Source: Paenibacillus lentus (GTDB lineage Bacteria; Bacillota; Bacilli; Paenibacillales; Paenibacillaceae). Taken from it: a stretch of DNA of 64,000 nucleotides. The position numbers and the translations under genes were made by a program. Positions 43,612 through 52,826 of this stretch are shown one piece after another (within the stretch, counting starts at the first letter, position 1; every line of letters starts with the position of its first letter). The notes under the pieces were generated by a model. It was given only the letters and a program-made list of their open reading frames with translations, was not told where the DNA came from and did no database searches. The stretch covers positions 4,774,001 through 4,838,000 of the forward strand of contig NZ_CP034248.1 in NCBI RefSeq assembly GCF_003931855.1, written 5' to 3'.

Positions 43612-45654
43612 TTGGATAGAGACAAAAAGATTATTGAACTGGAGGAAGAGTTACGCAAGCTAACCCAAAAACTGCATGAACTAAAAAGTGACAATGAACT
43701 CTCTACAAAATCTTCAGATCCAGAATCAGAATCATCTGAGATGAGAAAGGCTCAACATTCTGCCCAAGCTCGCATGCAAGATGTGCAGCAACAGGGGCAG
43801 CCGCAGGGGCAGGCGTCCGACCCACCAAATTTGATCTCCCAAGACGGGCAGCACAATCAGCAACAACAGGCTAATCCATATCAAGGGATACATAGTGAGG
43901 ATCAGCAGCAATTCCGGCAGCCACAAGGACAGCCGATATGGAACGCACAAGACGGGCAGCAGCATAATCAGCAACAACAGGCTGATCCATACCAAGGGAT
44001 GCAGAGCGAGGCCCAGCAGCAATTCCGGCAGCCACACGGGCAGCCGATGTGGAACACGCAAGAGCAATCAATGGAAGGGCAATCCTACGTCCAGCAGCCA
44101 GGCTCCAGCCACTCTGCCTCTCATATGAGGCCGCCGTCGAAGCCAAGCTCATCCCGGGATTGGGAATATACGCTTTCACGGGTATGGCTGCCGCGCGTAT
44201 TCATCGTCGTATTATTGTTTGGCGTATTGTGGTTGTTCATGGCGGCCGTAAATGCCGGATATCTAAACGAACCAGTTCGCTGCTTGTTAGGGGTTGTATT
44301 GGCCGCAGCAATGTACTGGTTTGGAGACAAGCAAGTTCGCGCGCAGCGAGAGGCTCTGGGGCAGGTCGTTCTGGGCGGAGCAAACGCGGTGCTGGTGTTA
44401 ACTCTTTTTGCCGCACATATGCTCTATGACTTATTACCGCTTGGCATTGCTTTTGTTCTGTATATCATGTCCATCGCCTTCGGCGTATTTATAGCGGTTC
44501 ATCATCGTTCCCAAACGTTGATTATCATTGCTATGTTATCAGGCTACCTGATCCCGTTCCTCGCTAAATCCCCGGCTGACCCGTGGATATTCATATTGTA
44601 CGAGGCCGTCTTTTCAATTGCTATGATCCTGGTGTCCGCCCGCTTCAACTTTCGTGGGGCCTATATCGTTGCCATTGCGGTTCTGCATGTACCGCTCTTG
44701 ATTTTGTATGTGCAAGGGTATTATCTCAAGAACAATTGGCTCTACCTGGCAACCGTACTATTACAGCATCTGGTGTTATTTGGCATTACCGTAACTCGAC
44801 AGTATCGCCATAAGCTGGATCAGATGATCCTGCTCCCAATCGGTTTTTTCCTGCTTTCTCTTTGGTTGATCGAGCTTTACGGCTCTGATAGTAGCTATAC
44901 GTTTACAATCGTTATTGCTCTATTATCTATTCTATATAGCATTGCAACCGTCATCAGTTACAAACAAAAACAATTGAGCGAACTATTCGCCTCTATCGCT
45001 ACCTATGGCTGGGTAGTATTTATAGTCGACAGCGTAAGCAATGATTATAGGATCAGCGTACTGCTCGTGTTAGGCTTGTTGTCGTTCATCCTCGGCATCA
45101 AGCTAAGAAGCTTAATACAACAAATTGTCGGCATTACCTTATATTTGTTCAGTGCTTTTCTAACTTTATTCAGCTTAATCCCTGCGTTTTTTTCCACAGA
45201 GACACTGGCCTGGATCTTACTGTTAATCAGCTTTCCGATTCCTTATTTTATTGCAAAAAAACAGCAAGAACCCAAGTGGGTGCTTTCTCTCTGGGACGTC
45301 TTTAACTGGGCTGAAGCCGTGCTCGGCCTCATTTTCCTGACGCAAATCGCCCATGTCATAACCAAATCATTAAGCAGTGATATTTATCATCTGAGCTTAT
45401 CTGGAGCATGGATCCTGTACGCAGCCGGTTTAATCCTATTCGGACTCGTCACGAACAGATCTCGCGTTAGACTCGCAGGAGTTATCTTCCTATTCGTCAT
45501 CCTGCTGAAAGTTATTATTATTGACCTGCCTTGGGTGTCTATTGGCGTACGGGCCATCTTGTTCATCTCTCTAGGCTTGGCAGGCATATTTACTTCAAGA
45601 ATACTCTATCAGAAAAAACAAGTCGAAGATCAGCCGATGCCCCCGGATGCCTAA
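43612..45654 (+). CDS. DUF2339 polytopic membrane protein with Gln-rich repeats
   Basis: A 680-residue protein. Residues 1-30 form a short coiled coil (IIELEEELRKLTQKLHELK), 45-170 a Gln/Pro/Asn-rich cytoplasmic-type segment with two tandem copies of a 36-37 residue unit (DGQ-HNQQQQANPYQG type), and 185-665 about 18 membrane helices of the DUF2339 family. TTG 43612 follows AGAGGTGA by eight bases. DUF2339 proteins are thought to be envelope proteins but lack a proven role. A hairpin terminator follows. The Gln-rich part is unusual in length and has clearly arisen by duplication. Confidence 0.85.
   Translation: MDRDKKIIELEEELRKLTQKLHELKSDNELSTKSSDPESESSEMRKAQHSAQARMQDVQQQGQPQGQASDPPNLISQDGQHNQQQQANPYQGIHSEDQQQFRQPQGQPIWNAQDGQQHNQQQQADPYQGMQSEAQQQFRQPHGQPMWNTQEQSMEGQSYVQQPGSSHSASHMRPPSKPSSSRDWEYTLSRVWLPRVFIVVLLFGVLWLFMAAVNAGYLNEPVRCLLGVVLAAAMYWFGDKQVRAQREALGQVVLGGANAVLVLTLFAAHMLYDLLPLGIAFVLYIMSIAFGVFIAVHHRSQTLIIIAMLSGYLIPFLAKSPADPWIFILYEAVFSIAMILVSARFNFRGAYIVAIAVLHVPLLILYVQGYYLKNNWLYLATVLLQHLVLFGITVTRQYRHKLDQMILLPIGFFLLSLWLIELYGSDSSYTFTIVIALLSILYSIATVISYKQKQLSELFASIATYGWVVFIVDSVSNDYRISVLLVLGLLSFILGIKLRSLIQQIVGITLYLFSAFLTLFSLIPAFFSTETLAWILLLISFPIPYFIAKKQQEPKWVLSLWDVFNWAEAVLGLIFLTQIAHVITKSLSSDIYHLSLSGAWILYAAGLILFGLVTNRSRVRLAGVIFLFVILLKVIIIDLPWVSIGVRAILFISLGLAGIFTSRILYQKKQVEDQPMPPDA
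43843..44061 (+). repeat. In-frame tandem duplication in DUF2339 gene
   Basis: Copy one at 43843-43950 (108 bases, 36 codons) and copy two at 43951-44061 (111 bases, 37 codons) encode nearly the same Gln-rich peptide. The extra codon is one Gln. Confidence 0.85.
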
Positions 45655-45717
45655 CCCTATAGGCGAACCCAATAACATCTGTGGCCGCGGAGCATCATCA
45701 GCTTGTTGATAACTAGG

Positions 45718-45747
45718 AACCGTCTTACCGACGGTTTCTTTTTTTCG
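45718..45747 (+). terminator. Terminator of DUF2339 gene
   Basis: AACCGTC-ttacc-GACGGTT stem followed by TCTTTTTTTC, about 60 bases after the stop. Confidence 0.85.
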
Positions 45748-45834
45748 TTAGACCTGCCCCCGCAGGTAACTTTCTTATTAGATTATGATATAATCACGGC
45801 ACAATGAAAATATGCGTAACTTGGGAGGCTGTAC

Positions 45835-46380
45835 ATGCTCACGTTCCAACAAAAACTTCATGTCTTTGAATCGTTCCCTCAGCTCGAGCGCAGGGATGTA
45901 TCACTTGGACGCGTTAATTTCCACTATGAGGACAGCATTCATGACAAAAAAACGGTCGGTTATCATTTGCATCCAAATGGCAATGGTTTTGTTTATGTCG
46001 GGCTAATGGATCGCTCTGACGTGAACGCGAAAGGCTATGTTAATATTCGCAATTTTTCTGAAGCCCGGCTTCGCGAAATCATTCAGCAGTCCATGGACTC
46101 CTTATCGTCTCCCAACACGATCTTGGCGGCCCCCTCTGTATCAGCGCTTAGCAACGCCGAAACCGTCCGCAGAGAGTCGCCCGCCTCAGCATCTACAGTC
46201 ACTGTAACGCCCAGCAAGACTGGTGAAGAGCTCTGGCATGACTCGAATGGTGATTCTCTGCTGTTGAAGCTGGAAGAAGAGGACTTATGGTACATATATG
46301 CTGGCTCCAGTATTGAAATGGTTTTTGAAACTCGTGAGGAGGCGGAGGATTATTTGCGTGAAGAAGGCTTTGTCCCTTAA
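45835..46380 (+). CDS. Conserved hypothetical protein
   Basis: A 181-residue soluble protein without known family motif. The N-terminal half (LTFQQKLHVFESFPQLERRD, then GYHLHPNGNGFVYVGLMD) looks like a compact alpha-beta domain; a Ser/Ala/Thr-rich linker at about 95-130 joins it to a small C-terminal domain (GEELWHDSNGDSLLLKLEEE, then TREEAEDYLREEGF). ATG follows GGGAGG at six bases. A hairpin terminator ends the single-gene unit. I recall similar proteins in Paenibacillus genomes but no function. Confidence 0.75.
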   Translation: MLTFQQKLHVFESFPQLERRDVSLGRVNFHYEDSIHDKKTVGYHLHPNGNGFVYVGLMDRSDVNAKGYVNIRNFSEARLREIIQQSMDSLSSPNTILAAPSVSALSNAETVRRESPASASTVTVTPSKTGEELWHDSNGDSLLLKLEEEDLWYIYAGSSIEMVFETREEAEDYLREEGFVP

Positions 46381-46440
46381 TCCGGATGTCTTCCTCGCCA
46401 GACTACATGATTGATTTTCCACAATTATAAAAAAACTCAA

Positions 46441-46479
46441 ACACAGTCCTGATCTTACTGTATCGGTACTGTGTTTTTT
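46441..46479 (+). terminator. Terminator of hypothetical gene
   Basis: ACACAGT and ACTGTGT pair over a 20-base loop, followed by TTTTTT. Confidence 0.75.
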
Positions 46480-46614
46480 GTGCTAAATAATTATTTGTCA
46501 ATAATAATATAAATAATGTTTGATTTCTGACACATAATGTTCGATAATATGTAATATATAAGACACAATTTGTTCACAAGTCATGATTTCAGCAAAGATA
46601 AGGAGCTGATACAC

Positions 46615-46734
46615 ATGGAAAAACCAAAAACAGAGTATAAAAATGAAAGTAACGTCTTTGCTTGTTTTATCGCGTTAGGTACATTTTACACTCTTTTCTA
46701 TACTACATTTACGATCCTTGCCATTCACGGGTAA
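46615..46734 (+). CDS. 39-residue single-pass membrane peptide
   Basis: A short gene with ATG 46615 preceded by AAGGAG (nine bases) and followed by a terminator. The product has a charged start (MEKPKTEYKNESN) and one membrane helix (VFACFIALGTFYTLFYTTFT) ending ILAIHG. Clear promoter, ribosome site and terminator make it a likely real gene. It recalls small subunits of membrane oxidases, but nothing nearby supports that. It is missed easily because of its size. Confidence 0.65.
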   Translation: MEKPKTEYKNESNVFACFIALGTFYTLFYTTFTILAIHG

Positions 46735-46740
46735 TCAGTC

Positions 46741-46777
46741 AATGCGGCGCTCCCTTCTTAAGGAGAGGCGCCATTTT
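46741..46777 (+). terminator. Terminator of small peptide gene
   Basis: AATG-CGGCGC-TCCC pairs imperfectly with GGAG-AGGCGCC-ATT around TTCTTAA, followed by eight T. Confidence 0.75.
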
Positions 46778-46858
46778 TTTTTGCATCATTACTTGCCTAC
46801 ACTAAACACTCTCAATTCCTTTCTAAATTCGCCACACGTCTACCTAGGTTAGCACAAA

Positions 46859-46887
46859 AAAGACGCCGAACCCTGAGGTTCAGCGTT
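46859..46887 (-). terminator. Terminator of DUF6612-like gene
   Basis: On the minus strand ACGCTGAACC pairs with GGTTCGGCGT (one mismatch) around a tetraloop, then CTTTTTT. Confidence 0.8.
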
Positions 46888-46912
46888 GGCAGTTATCTCA
46901 CTTTAGCAACAA

Positions 46913-47780
46913 TTAGCTTTGAACGGCTTTATCGATTACTTCCTGTGGAACTTTGATTTCTTGCATTTCATTCTGCTTGGAAATTATGCTCTTCATGACC
47001 ATTGTCATCGCTATGGATTGACCTTCTACTTCCATGTCCATTTCCATGTGCACTTCGGCTTTCGATGGAAGATATGTTTCTTTATTAATCGCGTTGCTGA
47101 TCTTGAGGTTCTTGATATTCATCATTTCCATCATAGCAGCCATTTCTTCTGCGCCGCCCACGGATTGACTCATCAAGTTTTTCGCCAGTTCTTTAAGGCC
47201 TTCTCCTGACAGGTCAGCAGACAATATGTACTCATCGCCATCTTCTAGTTTTAAATTGCTCCAATTGAGCTTCTGGATTTGCAGCTGCCTCCATTTGAGC
47301 AACCATATCTGCCATCATCTCATTTGGAAGCTTAACCCATGTACCATCTGCTAAAGTATAAATCCCATCGTTCGTAACATACTGTTCAATTTCAGTCTTG
47401 CCGGCTTCCCCCATATCCATCGTCATCACTTGATGGATGGCGATAGGGTCCTGCTGAACGTCCATAGTCATAGCAATATTAATATCTTGCTTCATTTCTT
47501 GATCGCCTTGCAAAATAGTCAGTTTCTGTTCGATATCGGCGTCCATCCTAAAGCTCTTCAAATCCTTGCTTGCTTCAGAGGATTTCGTAATAAGCTCATC
47601 TACTGTAGGGATCCCGCCTTCAGCCTGAACTGGTGGCGCCTCGTTGGCACTTGCGTTAGCGTTCGTTGGCGCTGGCGTGTTCACGTTCGCACTAGCATTG
47701 GCTGCTTCTTTTTCCTTTCCGCAAGCCGTGATGCCTACTAGTAATACTGCCCCCAACAATAATGCTGTTAATTTCTTCAA
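46913..47780 (-). pseudogene. DUF6612-like lipoprotein, frameshifted
   Basis: The first frame (from ATG 47780) gives a lipoprotein signal (MKKLTALLLGAVLLVGITAC), an Asn/Ala/Pro linker, and a domain with TVDELITKSSEASKDLKSFR and DGTWVKLPNEMM, up to NPEAQLEQFK; it then reads TRRWR and stops at 47232. The second frame continues LEDGDEYILSADLSGEGLKE to a stop at 46913. The change lies at 47249-47253, where AAAA on the minus strand would restore the frame if one A were removed. Family members usually have about ten residues more at this point, so a small deletion may be involved. Either a pseudogene or a homopolymer read error. The intact protein would be a cell-surface lipoprotein. Confidence 0.75.
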
Positions 47781-48001
47781 GGTGTTTTCCTCCTAATATG
47801 TGTAAGTCTCTCTAATCATATTAAGCAATTCCACCATTAATCAATAAGGCAGATAGACCCATTCTCTAACATTTACAGGATAAAACGCCTAGGATTTTAG
47901 AGCTATCTTCTTCCTCAGGTGGCTATCTTTAAGAGGATGTTCTATTATATTTATATTAGTTATTCTTTCTATATCAAGCATTATTGCTAAGGAGTATAGC
48001 A

Positions 48002-48607
48002 GTGAAAAACTTATTCGTTACCGGCTACCGCGCTCATGAGCTTGGCATATACAACAACAAACATGAAGGAATCCCCTATATACAGCAAGCCATTCGGAAC
48101 AGGCTTATCCCTCTTCTGGAAGATGGATTAGAGTGGATAATTACTCCTGGGCAATTTGGCGTTGACCTCTGGGCGTGCGAAACCGCCCTCTCGCTCAAAG
48201 CACAATATCCACAGTTGAAATGCTCTATCATTTCCGCCTTTAGCAATCCAGAAGAAAAATGGAGCGATGAGAAAAAAATCTATTACGAAGACTTGCTGCG
48301 CAACATCGATTATTATGCAGCGGTCAGCAATCAACCCTATCAGGGCAAGTGGCAATTTATAGCTAGAGATGATTTACTACTACGAAAGACGGACGGAATT
48401 CTTCTCGTCTATGACGAAGAAATGGGCGAAGGCAGTCCAAAGTTTATAAAGCAGCGAGCCCTGCGCAAACAATCGGAGGATGGATACTCAGTCATCACCA
48501 TAAGCGCTGATGAAATTCAGTCCATTGCCGATGAGGAGACAGAGACCCTGTTTGATGATGTGCAAAATTTTGAATTCCTTGAATCTGAGCAGGAGCCATC
48601 AACTTAA
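48002..48607 (+). CDS. YpsA/DUF1273 SLOG-fold protein
   Basis: A 201-residue protein of the DUF1273 (YpsA) family, a SLOG-type Rossmann domain related to lysine decarboxylase-like nucleotide-binding proteins. Typical are NLFVTGYRAHELGIY, then WIITPGQFGVDLWACETAL, and the C-terminal LLVYDEEMGEGSPKF. I start at GTG 48002 (MKNLFVTGY), seven bases after AAGGAG. B. subtilis YpsA influences cell division, but the biochemical activity is unsettled. Single gene. Confidence 0.88.
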   Translation: MKNLFVTGYRAHELGIYNNKHEGIPYIQQAIRNRLIPLLEDGLEWIITPGQFGVDLWACETALSLKAQYPQLKCSIISAFSNPEEKWSDEKKIYYEDLLRNIDYYAAVSNQPYQGKWQFIARDDLLLRKTDGILLVYDEEMGEGSPKFIKQRALRKQSEDGYSVITISADEIQSIADEETETLFDDVQNFEFLESEQEPST

Positions 48608-49022
48608 ACACATGGTCAACGGCTCTTATTAACGAGCAAACCCAATTTTGAAGTCTATGCTCTCTCAGCGAGATCAGTAGCTGGATTTATTGCTCGATTC
48701 CCTCACTATCCCTCTCACTATCCAATTTAATTGGATTTCGTGTATTTATCTGTCCACGATCAGCCATATTGAGAAGACAGATGTATTTCTTGTATTTAAA
48801 AACATAAAATTTACCTATTTGCTTTCTTTCTTCGCGATTAATGACACGAAATCCAGTTAAATTTACCCTCCAGGCAAAACGGCATATTTTAAATACCAAA
48901 AATCCATTATGCTATCGCCCAGACGGCCATGGAGGTGTGACTGACTAACTCACAAAAAGCCGTCACCAAACCACTCGCCCAGTAAAACAGCCAATTACTG
49001 AATTGCAGTAGGCCAGAATAGC
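48608..49022. other. Intergenic region
   Basis: Between the convergent YpsA and CYTH genes. A minus-strand open frame at 48687-48899 has no ribosome site and no coding character. A short direct repeat (CCTCTCACTATCC) lies near 48702. No clear terminator for the CYTH gene. Confidence 0.5.
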
Positions 49023-49523
49023 TCACACGGTGCGCTCCTGCAGCTCTTTCCATACTTTCTTATTGCTATATTCCTTATTCGTGCTAATGTCCAAACCGAA
49101 CCAGACCGGCGGAATGAACTGGGTTGCTTCCTCTTCAGATGAGAACTCAACCTCCAGCACCATTAGATCAATTTGATCATATAGGTCGATCTCAATGATT
49201 CGTCCGCTCCAATCGGCCGTTACCCGATTCTTCGTTAGTGGAACTGATTGGTGTATCCTAGTGATCTGCTCATATATTTCTTTTGAAATTTCGTACTCTA
49301 TTTCTTCCCGAAGCAAACCATGCCCCTTCTTAAAGGTATGGGTATATGTAATCTCCTCCGTAGCCAAGTCCCTGATCCTACGCACGCGCAGCTCCTGATC
49401 CCCAGCGAGCGCTAAATAGGTCTGTTCGATTCGATGCTCCGATTTCAGTTGCAGCTGCCCTTCCTCGATCAAGGCTTGGGGAATCTCCCGGAGCAGAAAC
49501 TTACGTTCGATTTCTAATGACAT
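49023..49523 (-). CDS. CYTH-domain protein
   Basis: A 166-residue CYTH family protein (adenylyl cyclase type 4/thiamine triphosphatase/tripolyphosphatase superfamily). The signature EIERKFLL opens the protein, and the tunnel strands follow with paired basic and acidic residues: ELRVRRIRDL, YTHTFKKGHGLLREEIEYEI, KNRVTADW, IIEIDLYDQ and LMVLEVEFSSEEEA. Metal-dependent hydrolysis of a triphosphate compound is likely; the substrate is open. ATG 49523 follows AGGAG. Confidence 0.9.
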   Translation of the reverse strand: MSLEIERKFLLREIPQALIEEGQLQLKSEHRIEQTYLALAGDQELRVRRIRDLATEEITYTHTFKKGHGLLREEIEYEISKEIYEQITRIHQSVPLTKNRVTADWSGRIIEIDLYDQIDLMVLEVEFSSEEEATQFIPPVWFGLDISTNKEYSNKKVWKELQERTV

Positions 49524-49599
49524 TTGTTAAATTATCTCCTTCCTTAGGATGACATCTCTCGATCCTATAAGCATAACTTTTACAATTCACAACTAATAC

Positions 49600-49724
49600 C
49601 TATAGCCGGCTGCTTATTGCTACAGCCCGCGGATTACCTCCTTAGCTGCAGAGCCTGCAGCCTACAACTTGCAGCCTACAGCTGCTACAACCAACAGCAC
49701 ACAGCTACAGTTACAACTTACAAG
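49600..49724. repeat. Low-complexity CAGC/CTACAA tract
   Basis: Degenerate repeats of GCAGCCTACAACTT and TACAACTTACAAG fill the gap between the desR stop and the CYTH gene start. No function or terminator is evident. Confidence 0.6.
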
Positions 49725-50324
49725 TTACTTAAACCACCCCTTCTCTTTAAATCGGGTGATGGCTTCGATTCGATTACTTACTCCCAGCTTATCTAGGATA
49801 ACGGAAATATAATTGCGAACTGTCCCCGTAGTAATAAACAATTCACTAGCAATTTCCTTCGTGTTTTTCCCGTCCGCGACGAGTCCTAGCACTTCCTTCT
49901 CGCGCTCAGTTAAAGGGTTCTCTTCCCCATAGGCCTCATCGACCAGTTCTGAGGCGTATATTCTCCGCCCCGCCATAATACTGCGAATGGAGGTCGCTAA
50001 TTCCTCACTGGGACTATCCTTCAGCAAATATCCGCTTGCCCCGGCTTTGATTGCCCGTTCGAAATAACCGGAGCGAGCGAAGGTGGTTAGAATCATCACT
50101 TTGCAACCAGAGCCCTTAAGCTCCTCCGCCGCATCCAGACCGCTCTTCACAGGCATTTCAATATCCATAATGCAAATATCTGGTTTATGCTGATGAACAA
50201 GCCGGACAGCATCCTCTCCATTACTGGCTCTGCCGACAACCGTCATATCTTCCTCCAAATCAAGGATCGAAGCTAGAGCTCCGAGCAGCATGCGCTGATC
50301 TTCGGCGATAACAATTCGGATCAT
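49725..50324 (-). CDS. desR: Response regulator DesR
   Basis: A 199-residue NarL/FixJ response regulator. Receiver domain with acidic pocket (AEDQRML) and phospho-acceptor Asp54 (CIMDIEMPVKSG), then a LuxR-type helix-turn-helix (LTEREKEVLGLVADGKNTKE, TTGTVRNYISVILDKL). The ATG overlaps the TGA of the sensor kinase gene (ATGA). With DesK and the desaturase it forms the cold-responsive Des system: phosphorylated DesR activates des when membranes stiffen. Identification rests on the linked desaturase and kinase. Confidence 0.9.
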   Translation of the reverse strand: MIRIVIAEDQRMLLGALASILDLEEDMTVVGRASNGEDAVRLVHQHKPDICIMDIEMPVKSGLDAAEELKGSGCKVMILTTFARSGYFERAIKAGASGYLLKDSPSEELATSIRSIMAGRRIYASELVDEAYGEENPLTEREKEVLGLVADGKNTKEIASELFITTGTVRNYISVILDKLGVSNRIEAITRFKEKGWFK

Positions 50325-51457
50325 ATCGGTGTCTCCTCTACGGGTTGTTTTAGTGAACTAGGAACTTTAATCGTCAGCATCGTCCCTCCACTTGAGGTGA
50401 TTTCCATGCTCCCATTTACAAATTCAAGCCGCTCCTTCATCCCGCGCAGACCATTTCCCTTGGTATAAAACGAGTTTACGGGTACGCCTACCCCATTATC
50501 CTGTATTGTAACAATTAATTCACCGCGGGACGGTCTAATTATAATAGAGCAGGCTGTAGCGCTGCTATGCTTGACGATATTCGTCACAGCTTCCTTGAGG
50601 CACATGCCAAGTACATTCTCATTCATCAATGAAATGTCCAGTTGTTCAGGATCCCCTTCCAAGGTGAACTCAATCTGGGCAGCCTTCAATATTTGCCTAA
50701 TTCGAAATATCTCATCCTGTAATCTCGTTCCCCTCATCTGGGTAACTAACTCACGTACTTCCTTCAATGCCACTCTGGCCGTTTGACGCACATCATCAAT
50801 TTCAGTCCGCGCTCGAGAAGGATTCTCTTCAATCAATCGACCTGCAAGATCACTCTTTAAACCGATTAACGATAGCTTTTGACCAAGCGTATCATGTAAA
50901 TCCCGAGCAATCCGTTGACGCTCCTCCAGCTTTACCAGCTCGGAAATTCGCTTATTCGCATCCTCCAACTGTCCCTGCAAACGATCACTCTTATTGCGGT
51001 TATACGTCGTAACTGGAAGCAAAATAACGCCGATCAAGCTGACCAGAACGAACGGAAGCTGCGTAATGAACCATGAGGTTTTCGTTACAAATCCCCAATT
51101 TATCGTCACCACTGTCGTGACTAGATGAACCGTATACAACGTAATAAAGCCTACCTTATTCTTAATATTTCCTATAAAGAACGCCAAAAACAAAGAGAAA
51201 TAAACATAGCCGAACAACAGCGTCATCGTGATGGAAATGGCGATCTGCAAGCTAGTCCAGAAATACACCTTCCAGCCCTTAGACACAAACGACAGAACAT
51301 AACAAGCAAAGAAAGCAACGATTAACAAGCTTCCAAACACCATCTGGTAAGGCGCGGAAGATCTGAATATAAAGTAAAAGGGCAAAATATAGAAAACAAC
51401 CCAGATGTATGGGCTTAGCCCGGTATTTCTTTGAAAAATCTGATACCATTTCTGCAT
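50321..51457 (-). CDS. desK: Sensor histidine kinase DesK
   Basis: A 378-residue membrane kinase with four to six N-terminal helices (the thermosensing part in DesK), then a dimerisation/phosphotransfer helix of the HisKA_3 type with the His in ERQRIARDLHDTLGQKLS and an ATPase domain (VTNIVKHS, IQDNGVGVP, GNGLRGMKERL). I start at ATG 51457, eight bases after GGTGG; GTG 51469 is in frame. It is linked to the desaturase upstream and overlaps desR. In B. subtilis DesK senses membrane thickness and fluidity; the same is expected here. Confidence 0.9.
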   Translation of the reverse strand: MQKWYQIFQRNTGLSPYIWVVFYILPFYFIFRSSAPYQMVFGSLLIVAFFACYVLSFVSKGWKVYFWTSLQIAISITMTLLFGYVYFSLFLAFFIGNIKNKVGFITLYTVHLVTTVVTINWGFVTKTSWFITQLPFVLVSLIGVILLPVTTYNRNKSDRLQGQLEDANKRISELVKLEERQRIARDLHDTLGQKLSLIGLKSDLAGRLIEENPSRARTEIDDVRQTARVALKEVRELVTQMRGTRLQDEIFRIRQILKAAQIEFTLEGDPEQLDISLMNENVLGMCLKEAVTNIVKHSSATACSIIIRPSRGELIVTIQDNGVGVPVNSFYTKGNGLRGMKERLEFVNGSMEITSSGGTMLTIKVPSSLKQPVEETPI

Positions 51458-51532
51458 CGTTCCCACCACCCATTGTCAAGACTACTAGATTGTTTTCGAT
51501 ACCTCAATTATGTAGTTAGTATAAACAAACAA

Positions 51533-51560
51533 CAAGCCCATTACCATCAAAGTAAAGGGC
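51533..51560 (-). terminator. Hairpin between des and desK
   Basis: On the minus strand AAGCCC and GGGCTT form a 6-bp stem after the desaturase stop, followed by GTTGTTTGTTT. It may act as a partial terminator lowering desKR expression relative to des. Confidence 0.5.
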
Positions 51561-51570
51561 TTGGTCTCCA

Positions 51571-52698
51571 TTATTTTGCTTGGACACTTGGCAACGAGCT
51601 AGGGCTTTGACTTGACCTTGAGCTCGAATTCGTGCTCAAACTCGAACCTACGCTTAATCCCGGTTTTTTTGCAAATTCAGCAACCTTGCCGCCACTAGAC
51701 TTGCACTGCTCCTTAAGCTCCTTAAAGGAAATAAATGTCTTGTTCCGCTCATCCCATAGTCGAAAGCGCAGCGATCGGAGACTCGTTCTGATCGTAATCG
51801 TCGTTGCTTTCTGCAGCGGTGGCGTAGCCTCATGGGCCTTTTCCAAATTATAGTTCGGCACCTTCGGGCTTAAATGATGAACATGATGAAACCCGATGTT
51901 GCCAGTAATCCATTGCAATAGTTTAGGCAGCTTATAATAAGAGCTTCCTTCAACCGCCGCATTCACATATTCCCATTCTTCGTCATGCTCGAAATAAGAA
52001 TGCTCGAATTGATGCTGAACATAGAACAACCAAATGCCGAGCATACCGGAAATAAAGAAAATCGGAAGCTGTACCAGCAGGAAGGCTTGCCAGCCGATCG
52101 CCCATATCAATAACGTATATAAGCCGACCAGAGCTACATTGGTCACGTAAGTGCTGATTCTTTCTTTTCTCCGAGCGCCCTTGCGATTAAATCGATAAGC
52201 TACGAGAAAAATATAAATCGGACCGATAACGAGCATCATGAACGGATTGCGATACATCCGATAGATAAACTTCGTCCAGGTCGAGGCAGCCATATACTCA
52301 TCAATCGTAAGCAGCCACATATCTCCAACTCCGCGCTTATCGAGATTGCTGCTCGTTGCGTGATGGATCGAGTGGGTATTTTTCCATTGCTGGTAAGGAC
52401 AAAGCGTGAGAACGCCCGTAATCGTCCCCAGGATTTCATTGGCCAGCCGACTTTTAAAAAAAGCCTGATGACAGCAGTCATGAAATATAATAAAGGTTCT
52501 AACCAGAAAACCACCCGCAAGAATGGCGATCGGAAGGGTCAACCAATAGGATATCGATAAGCTCAGATAAGCGCCGTACCATAATAGCACGAGGGGCAGC
52601 AAGGTATTGAACAGCTGACGGACACTTGATTTCGTATCAATCTCCTCGTAAGGAGCTACGTTTTTCTTCAAATCTGACAGAAGGCTGGACTTGTTCAT
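51571..52698 (-). CDS. des: Acyl-lipid fatty acid desaturase
   Basis: A 375-residue integral membrane di-iron desaturase. Three His boxes are present: HDCCHQAFF, HSIHHATS and the late FHHVHHLSP, plus four or more membrane helices. It introduces a double bond into membrane phospholipid acyl chains (delta-5 in B. subtilis Des) on cooling. ATG 52698 (MNKSSLLSD) has GGAGG ten bases upstream. The C-terminal 30 residues are Ser-rich and low-complexity (SLSTNSSSRSSQSPSS), unusual for the family. The promoter region has a candidate DesR operator; desK and desR lie directly downstream. Confidence 0.92.
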   Translation of the reverse strand: MNKSSLLSDLKKNVAPYEEIDTKSSVRQLFNTLLPLVLLWYGAYLSLSISYWLTLPIAILAGGFLVRTFIIFHDCCHQAFFKSRLANEILGTITGVLTLCPYQQWKNTHSIHHATSSNLDKRGVGDMWLLTIDEYMAASTWTKFIYRMYRNPFMMLVIGPIYIFLVAYRFNRKGARRKERISTYVTNVALVGLYTLLIWAIGWQAFLLVQLPIFFISGMLGIWLFYVQHQFEHSYFEHDEEWEYVNAAVEGSSYYKLPKLLQWITGNIGFHHVHHLSPKVPNYNLEKAHEATPPLQKATTITIRTSLRSLRFRLWDERNKTFISFKELKEQCKSSGGKVAEFAKKPGLSVGSSLSTNSSSRSSQSPSSLPSVQAK

Positions 52699-52777
52699 CA
52701 ATAATTTTCCTCCCCGGGCCTGACGCACCTATTTTTAGCCGGAATGACTGGAACGTCGAGTTCAGTGATATATTTCA

Positions 52778-52806
52778 ATTATAAAAAATACGCCCCTGAT
52801 CAGACA
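52778..52806 (-). promoter_or_regulatory. Activator-type promoter of des
   Basis: On the minus strand TATAAT (52783-52778), 17 bases from TGTCTG (52806-52801). The -10 is perfect and the -35 poor, as expected for a promoter that needs DesR. Confidence 0.55.
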
Positions 52807-52826
52807 GATACATCCGTCAGCACTTG

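Noticed and set aside
48687..48899. 70-residue minus-strand frame between YpsA and CYTH genes
   Set aside because: No ribosome site, no recognisable domain, AT-driven codon use.
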